Shown: one piece after another, positions 8,555 through 15,399 of the stretch
How positions within the stretch are numbered: the first letter of the stretch is position 1
Layout of the letters: the number at the start of each line of letters is the position of its first letter
From: VRUE01 sp963728365
Lineage (GTDB): Bacteria; Actinomycetota; Thermoleophilia; Solirubrobacterales; 70-9
Length of the DNA: 64,000 nt
Assembly (NCBI GenBank): GCA_963728365.1
Contig: CAVSJI010000001.1
Coordinates: 1,426,001-1,490,000 of the forward strand
Direction of reading: 5' to 3'
Position numbers and translations under genes: made by a program
Notes under the pieces: generated by a model
What the model was told of the DNA's origin: nothing
The model's database searches: none
The model's input: only the letters and a program-made list of their open reading frames with translations

Positions 8555-10210
8555 GTGAGTCAGGCTCTACTTACGGTGGAGGGGCTGCGGGTCGCGTTTG
8601 CGACCGAAGGTGGGACCGTGCGGGCGGTCGACGGGGTCTCTTTCGATCTCGGCGCCGGCGAGGTGCTGGCGATCGTCGGCGAGTCGGGCTCGGGCAAGAG
8701 CGCCGCCGCGCAGGCGATCCTCGGCCTCAACCGCTCGCCCAACGCGCGCATCGAGGGCTCGGCGCGGCTTGGAGAGCGGGAGCTGATCGGGGCGAGCGAG
8801 GAGGAGTTGCGCGAGGTGCGCGGGGCGCGGGTGGCGATGGTCTTCCAGGACCCGATGACCTCCTTCAACCCCGTCTACCGGATCGGCGACCAGATCAGCG
8901 AGGCGATCCGCGCCCACCGGCCGCAGGTCGGCAAGGCGGAGGCGCGCCGGCGGGCGGGCGAGCTGCTCGACTCGGTCGGCATTCCCAACGCCAAGCGCCG
9001 CGTCGCCTCCTATCCGCACGAGTTCTCGGGCGGGATGCGGCAGCGAGCGATGATCGCGATGGCGCTCGCGCTCGACCCCGAGATCCTGATCGCCGACGAG
9101 CCGACCACGGCCCTCGACGTGACGATCCAGGCGCAGATCCTCGCCCTGCTCGAGCGCCTCAACCGCGAGCGCAACCTGGCGACGATGCTGATCACCCACG
9201 ACCTCGGCGTCGTCGCCGAGGTCGCCGACCGGGTGCTGGTCATGCACGATGGCCGGATCGTCGAGCGCGGCCCGCTCGAGCAGGTCTTCTACTCGCCGAA
9301 AGACCCCTACACGCGCAAGCTGCTCGCCGCGGTCGTGCGGCTCGACCAGGCCCCGCCGCTGCGCCCGGCGCGGGCGGACGAGCCGCTGCTCGAGATCACC
9401 GACCTGGTCAAGCACTTCCCGGTGCGGCGCGGCCTGCTCTTCGAGCGGGAGGTGGACCGGGTGCGCGCCGTCGACGGCGTCAGCCTCGCCGTCAACCGCG
9501 GCGAAACGCTCGGCCTCGTCGGTGAGTCGGGCTGCGGCAAGACGACCCTCTCGCGCACGGCGCTGGGACTGCTCCAGCCGAGCTCGGGCTCGGTCCGCTT
9601 CGAAGGGCGCGAGATCGCCGGACTCTCGCGGCGCGAGCTGCGGCCGCTGCGTCGCGAGATGCAGATCGTCTTCCAGGACCCCTTCGCCTCGCTCAACCCG
9701 CGCAAGCGGATCGGCCAGATCGTCGGTGAGCCGCTGCGCCTGCAGGGGGTGGCGAGGGGCGGCGAGCTGCGCGGCCAGGTGCGCGAGCTGCTCGGCCGGG
9801 TCGGCCTGCGCCCCGAGCACTACGACCGCTTCCCGCACGAGTTCTCCGGTGGGCAGCGGCAGCGGATCGGGATCGCCCGGGCGCTGGCTCTGCGGCCGAA
9901 GCTGGTCGTCGCCGACGAGCCGGTCTCGGCGCTCGACGTCTCGATCCGCGCCCAGATCCTCGAGCTGCTCGCCGAGCTGCAGGCGGAGCTCGGGCTCACC
10001 TACGTCTTCGTCGCCCACGACATCGGCGTCGTGCGCCACGTCTCGGACCGGATCGCGGTCATGCACGGGGGCAAGATCGTCGAGCTGGGCCCCGCCGACG
10101 AGGTCTGCGAGCGCCCGCGCCACGCCTACACGCGCGAGCTGCTGGCGGCAGTGCCGATCCCCGACCCGCGCGAAGCGCGGGCGCGTCGGCAAACTGTCGG
10201 ATCAGAGTGA
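8555..10210 (+). CDS. fused dipeptide-type ABC transporter ATPase (DppD-DppF fusion)
   Basis: A 551-residue protein with two complete ABC domains. Domain 1 has Walker A GESGSGKS near residue 45, signature EFSGGMRQRAMIAMAL, and Walker B ILIADEPTTALDV. Domain 2 has Walker A GESGCGKTT near 325, signature EFSGGQRQRIGIARAL, and Walker B LVVADEPVSALDV. Each is followed by the oligopeptide-type extension with a PYTR or AYTR motif. One chain thus replaces the separate DppD and DppF subunits and powers the importer made by the three genes upstream. The start is GTG 8555. The stop overlaps the DNA ligase start by four bases. Confidence 0.92.
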   Translation: MSQALLTVEGLRVAFATEGGTVRAVDGVSFDLGAGEVLAIVGESGSGKSAAAQAILGLNRSPNARIEGSARLGERELIGASEEELREVRGARVAMVFQDPMTSFNPVYRIGDQISEAIRAHRPQVGKAEARRRAGELLDSVGIPNAKRRVASYPHEFSGGMRQRAMIAMALALDPEILIADEPTTALDVTIQAQILALLERLNRERNLATMLITHDLGVVAEVADRVLVMHDGRIVERGPLEQVFYSPKDPYTRKLLAAVVRLDQAPPLRPARADEPLLEITDLVKHFPVRRGLLFEREVDRVRAVDGVSLAVNRGETLGLVGESGCGKTTLSRTALGLLQPSSGSVRFEGREIAGLSRRELRPLRREMQIVFQDPFASLNPRKRIGQIVGEPLRLQGVARGGELRGQVRELLGRVGLRPEHYDRFPHEFSGGQRQRIGIARALALRPKLVVADEPVSALDVSIRAQILELLAELQAELGLTYVFVAHDIGVVRHVSDRIAVMHGGKIVELGPADEVCERPRHAYTRELLAAVPIPDPREARARRQTVGSE

Positions 10211-11154
10211 CCCTGCCGCTCTCACCGCCGATCAAGCCGCAGCTGGCGCTGACCCGCAAAGTCCTGCCCGAAGGCGGGGAGTGGGCCTACGAGCAGAAGC
10301 TCGACGGCTTCCGCGCGATCGTCTTCGTCGACGGCGCCGAGGCCTACGTCCAGTCGCGCGGCGGCAAGGCGCTGGCCCGCTACTTCCCGGAGCTGAGCTT
10401 CCCGCTCGGCCGCTACGTGCTCGACGGTGAGCTGGTGATCCGCGACGCCGAGGGCAAGGTCGAGTTCGACGCCCTGCAGAGCCGCATCCACCCGGCCGAG
10501 TCGCGGATCGCCCTGCTCGCCCGCGAGATCCCGGCCGAATACGTCGCCTTCGACCTGCTCGCCGAGCGCGAGGAGTCGCTGCTCGAGACGCCGTTCGCGC
10601 AGCGCCGCGAGCGGCTGGAGCGCTTGCTCGACGGGACCTCGATCGCCGTCAGCGAGCTGAGCCGCGACCCGGCGCGAGCCGAGCAGTGGCTGCGTCACAG
10701 CGAGGGGACGATGGCAAAGCAGCTCGATGCCCCCTATGAACCCGGCAAGCGCCGCGGGATGGCCAAGGTGAAGCGCGAGCGAGAGATCGACTGCGTCGTC
10801 CTGGGCTGGCGTCCCGGCAAGGAGGAGGGCACCGTCGGCTCGCTGATCCTCGGCCTCTACGACGGCGACGCGCTGCGCCCGGTGGGCCACATCTCAGGCT
10901 TCAGCCAGGAGGCGAAACGCAGCATGCGGGCGCTGCTGGCGCCGCTGGAGACGGGCGAGGCGGGGACGGCTGAGCCGAGTCGGTGGACGGGCGGGCGCGA
11001 CCTCGAGTGGGTGGCGCTCAGGCCGGAGCTGGTGATCGAAGTCGGCTACGACCACGCGGCGGCGGGTCGCATCCGGCACGGAGCGCGGTTCCGGCGGTTT
11101 CGGGACGACAAAGACCCTAGGGACTGCACGTTTGACTTGCTCGATGAGGGGTGA
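10207..11154 (+). CDS. ATP-dependent DNA ligase (LigC-like)
   Basis: This 315-residue ligase seals nicks using ATP. Motif I is EQKLDGFR (the nucleotidyl Lys near 31), motif III VLDGELVI, motif IIIa AFDLL, and motif IV EGTMAKQ. The C-terminal OB domain carries GSLILGLYDGD and motif VI-like WVALRPELVIEV. The size is that of the compact actinobacterial LigC group, which acts in backup base-excision or end-joining repair. Motif V is MAKVK rather than the usual WLKVK. The GTG start is embedded in the ATPase stop (GTGA), an unexpected coupling of a repair enzyme to a nutrient importer. No Ku or LigD gene is nearby. Confidence 0.85.
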   Translation: MTLPLSPPIKPQLALTRKVLPEGGEWAYEQKLDGFRAIVFVDGAEAYVQSRGGKALARYFPELSFPLGRYVLDGELVIRDAEGKVEFDALQSRIHPAESRIALLAREIPAEYVAFDLLAEREESLLETPFAQRRERLERLLDGTSIAVSELSRDPARAEQWLRHSEGTMAKQLDAPYEPGKRRGMAKVKREREIDCVVLGWRPGKEEGTVGSLILGLYDGDALRPVGHISGFSQEAKRSMRALLAPLETGEAGTAEPSRWTGGRDLEWVALRPELVIEVGYDHAAAGRIRHGARFRRFRDDKDPRDCTFDLLDEG

Positions 11155-11197
11155 GGGTCGGGAGCTCCTCCCAAGTACGCATAGCCGGCGTCGAAGG

Positions 11198-12382
11198 CTA
11201 CGACCCGCCCCCCACCCCCGACTCCTCGAAGTGCTTGGAGAGCATGGTCACCTGACCCTGGTAGTTGGACCCCAGGTCCTGCCCGTACAGGCGCTCCGCC
11301 GGGGCGCTGGTGCGCTCCAGGGCGAGCTTGCAGACCGGCTGGCGGTGTTCGACCATGAAGGAGACGTCGCGGGCGCGCACCTCCAGCGCAGCGCGGCTGC
11401 CGTGGCGGTCGCCCGCCGGGTCGTAGCCGAAGCCCGGGTCGAAGAAGCCCGCGTAGTGGGTACGCAGCTCGCCGGCGGTCGGGTCGTAGGCCATCATCTC
11501 GGCGGCGATCTGGGGCGGGATGCAGACCCCCTCGGCCGAGAGCAGCAGGTAGAAGATCTCCGGCTCGAGCACGATCCGCCCTCCCGCCTCGGGGAAGACC
11601 GGGTCCCAGTAGTCGGTCCAGCGGTAGGCGCGGATCCGGGAGAGGTCGATCGGCAGGCTGTTCTTCTTCGCTCGGTAGCCGACGATCCGGTCGCCCGGCC
11701 CGGAGAGGTCGACGCTGAGGAAGAGCCCGTCGGCGAGCGCCAGCTCGGACTCGCGCAGCGCGTGCGAATCGAGGTAGAGCAGCGGGAACTCGTCCTGCAG
11801 GGCGCGGATCTGCGCGTCGCCGAGCCGCACCTCGCCGCGCGCCAGGCGCAGCTGGTTGAGCGAGAGCCCGCTCTGCACCTGGATCGCGAAGGAGCGCGGC
11901 ACGACCTCGAGGTAGAGCCGGCCCCGGTACCCCGGCCGGATCTCGTCGAAGCGGTGGTGGCGGTCGGTCAGCACCCGGGTGAAGACGTCGAGCCGCCCGG
12001 TGGAGCTCTTCGGGTTGGCCTTCGCCCGCACGTCCTCGGGCAGCGCCAGCTCCTCGATCAACGGCACCAGGTAGGGACGATCGCGCTCCAGGACGGCGCC
12101 GTCGCGCAGGTCGACCCGCTGGAAGGCGAGCCCCTCGATCTTCTCCTCGACGGTCGAGTCGACGTCGGGCAGGAAGGAACAGCGCAGTGCCCAGGCGTGG
12201 TCGCCGAGGCGCAGGTCGATGCTCGCGGGCTGAATCGACTCGGGCCGGATCCGGTAATCGCCGGAGCTGACCCAACCCGCGTCGATCGCCTCGCTCAGCG
12301 CCTGGGACGGGAAGACGCCGTCGCGCGCCGCGGCCGGCTCGGCCCCCGGCGCGCCCGCTGTCGCTGGGGCCGCATCACTCAT
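11198..12382 (-). CDS. dcd: 2'-deoxycytidine 5'-triphosphate deaminase, tandem-domain form
   Basis: A 394-residue protein made of two dUTPase-fold halves, about twice the size of ordinary Dcd. The first half holds the family signature NPKSSTGRLDVF near residue 122 and PASIDLRLGDHAW near 50. The second half keeps the HYAGFFDPGFG and EHRQPVCKLALER segments. This matches the large DCD family (PF06559), which makes dUTP from dCTP for thymidylate synthesis. ATG 12382 is preferred over GTG 12385. The start overlaps the end of the upstream TetR gene by eight bases, so the two are probably co-transcribed. Confidence 0.8.
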   Translation of the reverse strand: MSDAAPATAGAPGAEPAAARDGVFPSQALSEAIDAGWVSSGDYRIRPESIQPASIDLRLGDHAWALRCSFLPDVDSTVEEKIEGLAFQRVDLRDGAVLERDRPYLVPLIEELALPEDVRAKANPKSSTGRLDVFTRVLTDRHHRFDEIRPGYRGRLYLEVVPRSFAIQVQSGLSLNQLRLARGEVRLGDAQIRALQDEFPLLYLDSHALRESELALADGLFLSVDLSGPGDRIVGYRAKKNSLPIDLSRIRAYRWTDYWDPVFPEAGGRIVLEPEIFYLLLSAEGVCIPPQIAAEMMAYDPTAGELRTHYAGFFDPGFGYDPAGDRHGSRAALEVRARDVSFMVEHRQPVCKLALERTSAPAERLYGQDLGSNYQGQVTMLSKHFEESGVGGGS

Positions 12383-13016
12383 CACCCGGGATTATGCGGC
12401 GTGCCCCGGCCGCGCCCAGGTACGGAGTCAGCGAAAACTCCGCAATCTCGGCAAGTAACTCGGGCAGGCGCTCGGTCTCACCGGCGATCACGCGGCGCGA
12501 GAGCAGCGCCGCGACGCCGCCGACCACCGCCTCCTCGGTGGCCTCTGGGGACTGCGAGCCGTCCGGCGGGTCGGGTGCGCCGTCGCGCAGCTGCACGACG
12601 AAGCTCTCCAGGGCGGCCTGGTAGCGGTCATAGATCCCGCGCCCGGCGCGCAGCCCCTCGACCAGAACCAGGCTGGTGCGGGCAGGGTCCGCGGCGAGGC
12701 CCCCCAGCAGCGCGCCAAGCGCGGCGAGGACGCCCTCCGGCCAGCTGTCCGCCGCCCCGCACGCGGCCAGCGCCGGCTCGCGGATCCGCTCGACCGCGTC
12801 GTCGTAGGCGGCGACGAAGCAGGCGTCCTTGCTCTTGAACTGACGGTAGAAGTCGCTCTTCGAAACGCCCGCCCGCTTGCCGATCATCGAGACCGTCGTG
12901 GCCTCGTAGCCGCGCTCGTCGAGCAGCTGCGAAAGCGCCGCAAGCAAACGCTCGCGCTGGTTCTGCACGACAAACTCACGGGGAAGGCCATGACGGCCGC
13001 GGGGAAGTCGTTTCAC
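12375..13016 (-). CDS. TetR-family transcriptional regulator
   Basis: A 213-residue one-component regulator. The N-terminal helix-turn-helix is clear: RERLLAALSQLLDERGYEAT, then VSMIGKRAGVSKSDFYRQF and KDACF, the canonical TetR_N pattern. The C-terminal two-thirds is an all-helical ligand and dimer domain without recognisable ligand class. The start GTG 13016 was chosen because the family pattern LPREFVVQNQRERLL begins just after it. It is similar in layout to the next regulator upstream on the same strand, so the pair probably arose by duplication. It overlaps the dCTP deaminase start. Confidence 0.85.
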   Translation of the reverse strand: MKRLPRGRHGLPREFVVQNQRERLLAALSQLLDERGYEATTVSMIGKRAGVSKSDFYRQFKSKDACFVAAYDDAVERIREPALAACGAADSWPEGVLAALGALLGGLAADPARTSLVLVEGLRAGRGIYDRYQAALESFVVQLRDGAPDPPDGSQSPEATEEAVVGGVAALLSRRVIAGETERLPELLAEIAEFSLTPYLGAAGARRIIPGDE

Positions 13017-13045
13017 GGAACGCTGGAGTCTGCCAGCGTTGGGCG

Positions 13046-13720
13046 TTAGGCGCTGCGCCGACGCCGCCCAGCGGCTTCGGCCGCCCCCCGGAATGGGGCG
13101 AGCATGAACTCGGAGAGCTCGGGCAGCAGATCCTCGGCCAGCTCGGTTTCCTTGCGGCGGATCTGCTGGTAGACGATCCAGGCGACGCCGCCAACCAGGG
13201 TTTCGTCGATCGTCTCGGGAAGCAGCTTGCTGTCGGGCGTGACGGCGCTGGTCAGCTCGACGTAGCGCTGTATCGCGGCCTCGTAGCGCTCGGTGGCCCT
13301 GGGGGTCGCCGAGAGCGCCTCTATCAGGCACATGCGGGCCAGCGCCGGGTGCTCGGCGACGTAGCGCAGGAAGGCCGCGAGGCCGGCCTGCAGGCGCGCC
13401 TCCCATTCGTCCTCGGCGATCGCCGCGCATGCCGCCTCGGTCTGCTCGGCCGACTCCTCGACCGCCGCATCGAAGGCGCTGAGGAATACCTCCTCCTTGC
13501 CTTCGAAGTTGTCGTAGAGCGTCTTGCGGGCAACCCCGGCGCGGCGCACGATGTCGCCGATCTTGGTCGCGTCATAGCCGTTCTCGGCGGTCAGCTCGGC
13601 GATCGCGTCCATGATCCGGCGGCGCTTGTGGACGGCGACGAACTCCTTCGGCAGCTGCGGCCGCGCCGAAGGCGCGGGCTCCCGCGCAGGCCTCCCCCTC
13701 CCCTTTCCGCCGCGCGGCAT
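13046..13720 (-). CDS. TetR-family transcriptional regulator
   Basis: A 224-residue TetR protein with a basic Gly/Arg/Pro-rich leader (about 22 residues). The DNA-binding domain reads RRIMDAIAELTAENGYDATK, then IGDIVRRAGVARKTLYDNF and KEEVFL. The C-terminal helical domain is poorly conserved, as usual. The shared LPKEFV/LPREFV segment before the first helix, also seen in the neighbouring TetR and similar to LPPELI in the divergent one, points to a common origin of all three. The gene diverges from the third TetR. The direct repeats at 13787-13822 lie in front of it and are a likely operator. Confidence 0.87.
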   Translation of the reverse strand: MPRGGKGRGRPAREPAPSARPQLPKEFVAVHKRRRIMDAIAELTAENGYDATKIGDIVRRAGVARKTLYDNFEGKEEVFLSAFDAAVEESAEQTEAACAAIAEDEWEARLQAGLAAFLRYVAEHPALARMCLIEALSATPRATERYEAAIQRYVELTSAVTPDSKLLPETIDETLVGGVAWIVYQQIRRKETELAEDLLPELSEFMLAPFRGAAEAAGRRRRSA

Positions 13721-13786
13721 GGCGGAAGGATAACCGCGGATCGCAGATTCGCCTTGCGGGTCTTCAGTTCAGCTGGTACCGTGGGC

Positions 13787-13822
13787 AAACCGTTTAGGTT
13801 TACAACAGAAACGTAAAGGTTT
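13787..13822. promoter_or_regulatory. direct-repeat operator candidate between divergent TetR genes
   Basis: CGTTTAGGTTT (13791-13801) and CGTAAAGGTTT (13812-13822) repeat with an exact 21-bp period, two helical turns. The first is part of a 15-bp palindrome AAACC-N5-GGTTT (13787-13801). The sequence is AT-rich against its surroundings and lies between the two divergent TetR genes. That is the expected place for autoregulation by one of them. Confidence 0.5.
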
Positions 13823-14015
13823 CTTTATTTCTCCAAACAGGGTAAAGCTGGGGCAGGACGAGCTGCTTGCGGCACTCGGCGAACGGTGGCCGGCGGCCGA
13901 GATCGGCGTCGCGGCCGAACTGCTCGCCGGGGGCGACGGACAGTTCCCCTCCGGGATCCGCTCGCTGCCGCCGGAGCTGATCTCCGCCGTACAGCGGGAG
14001 CGCCTGCTGGCGGCG

Positions 14016-14585
14016 ATGCTGCGCGCGACCAACGAGCTCACCTACCGCGAGGTCAGCGTCCAGGACGTGCTGCAGCGCGCCGGGGTCTCCCGCCCCACCT
14101 TCTACGACCATTTCGAGAACAAGGAGGCCTGCTTCCTCGCCGCCTTTGACAGCGCCGCCGCGCGCCTGCGAAAGCGCCTGGAGGCGGCCGCCATGGAGGG
14201 TGAGACGTGGCGCGACGGCCTGCGCGCGGCCCTCGCGGACCTGCTGCGCTTCGCAGCGGAAGACCCCGACGCGGCGATGTCGCTGATCGTCGACGCGCGG
14301 GCCGCCTGCCCGGCCGCCCTGCACCGGCGCGACGACCTGCTCGACCGCTTCGCGACCTGCCTCGACGAACGCGTGCGCGCCGAGACCACGCCCGGGGCGG
14401 CGCCCTCGGGCGTCGCCGCCGCCGGCATCGTCGGCGGCGTCGAGGCGCTGCTCTACTCGCGCCTCTACCGCGGCAAGACCGACGACCTCGAGTCCCTGCT
14501 CCCACCGCTGATGTACTTCGCGGTGCTGCCCTACGAGGGCCACGAGGCGGCCGGCAACGAGCTCGTCGCCTCCGCGGTCGGCTGA
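14016..14585 (+). CDS. TetR-family transcriptional regulator (start uncertain)
   Basis: At least 189 residues. The helix-turn-helix core is REVSVQDVLQRAGVSRPTFY, then DHFENKEACF, followed by a helical C-terminal domain. ATG 14016 is the first ATG/GTG/TTG in frame, but it falls inside the first TetR helix. The frame is open upstream and encodes the expected LPPELISAVQRERLLAAM just before it, matching LPREFVVQNQRERLL in the neighbouring TetR. The true start is therefore probably an unusual codon (CTG 13849 or an ATT) or hidden by a sequence error. It is divergent from the other two TetR genes. Confidence 0.75.
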   Translation: MLRATNELTYREVSVQDVLQRAGVSRPTFYDHFENKEACFLAAFDSAAARLRKRLEAAAMEGETWRDGLRAALADLLRFAAEDPDAAMSLIVDARAACPAALHRRDDLLDRFATCLDERVRAETTPGAAPSGVAAAGIVGGVEALLYSRLYRGKTDDLESLLPPLMYFAVLPYEGHEAAGNELVASAVG

Positions 14586-14646
14586 CGCCCCCGCCCTGGG
14601 CCGCGACGCCGGTTGGCGCGTCTCATCGGCGCGCTCTCTCCCGACC

Positions 14647-15399
14647 TCACACCGGCAATTCCGAAGCCACCGCCAGCCCCACCTTCCAGCTCCCCCCTTC
14701 CAGATACATCGGCATGCTGTAGAGGGTGGAGTCGGGCGGGCCGAGGTAGATCAGGTAGGAGGGATCCCCGGACACCTCTCCCCCGCCGCGCAGGCTGAGC
14801 ACTTCGGAGATCGTCGCCTGTTCGCGCAGCTGGGCGGAAGGCGTGCCCTTGACGAAGAGCGCCATGACCCCGGCGCAATCGCTCGGCACGTCGCCCTTGC
14901 CTTCGGAGCCCTCGATCGCCTGCTGGAGCTGTTCGCGGGGCTTTCGGGCCAGATAGGAGCAGGCCTTCGGCCAGTCCTCTTCGAGGCGCGCGTTGAGGTA
15001 GCCCTGCAGGGCGATCGCCGCTTCTGTGCGCTCTGCTTCGCCTGACTCGGCGCCGTATTCCTGCACGCTGTTGTCGCCTTCCTTCACCGTCTTCACCCCG
15101 GGAGCGGGCTTGGTGGAGCCCGCCACCGGGGCGGAGCTGACCGGGGGGACGCGGACGGTGGCGGTGAGGTGGCGGGAGGAGCCCTTTGACTTGGGCTTGG
15201 CCTTCTGCGTGGAGGCGCCGCCGCTTGCTTCCTTGCCGTTGTGCTTCTGGGCGTGGCCCTGCCCTGGCTTCTCGGGAGCGCCGCCGGCTTCCCGGGTCGC
15301 GCTCGAGGAGACAGAAGCGCCCTCGTCCCCTCCCCCGCCGCAGCCCGCGAGCAATAGGGCGGCGGCGCAGAGCGCCGCCAGGGCGCGGGCGGCCCTCAT
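14647..15399 (-). CDS. putative lipoprotein, last gene of the exported-protein operon
   Basis: A 250-residue protein with a signal peptide and lipobox LLAGC (Cys about 20), so it is lipid-anchored outside the cell membrane. A Ser/Gly/Lys-rich linker (about residues 25-75) leads to a C-terminal domain of about 130 residues. That domain has ALQGYLNARLEEDWPKACSY and DCAGVMALFVKG, then a beta-rich end (YLEGGSWKVGLA). This helical-then-beta layout resembles NTF2-like or SnoaL-like extracellular domains, but no family was recognised. The start overlaps the stop of the 993-residue secreted protein (ATGA), so it is translated together with that operon. Confidence 0.7.
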   Translation of the reverse strand: MRAARALAALCAAALLLAGCGGGGDEGASVSSSATREAGGAPEKPGQGHAQKHNGKEASGGASTQKAKPKSKGSSRHLTATVRVPPVSSAPVAGSTKPAPGVKTVKEGDNSVQEYGAESGEAERTEAAIALQGYLNARLEEDWPKACSYLARKPREQLQQAIEGSEGKGDVPSDCAGVMALFVKGTPSAQLREQATISEVLSLRGGGEVSGDPSYLIYLGPPDSTLYSMPMYLEGGSWKVGLAVASELPV

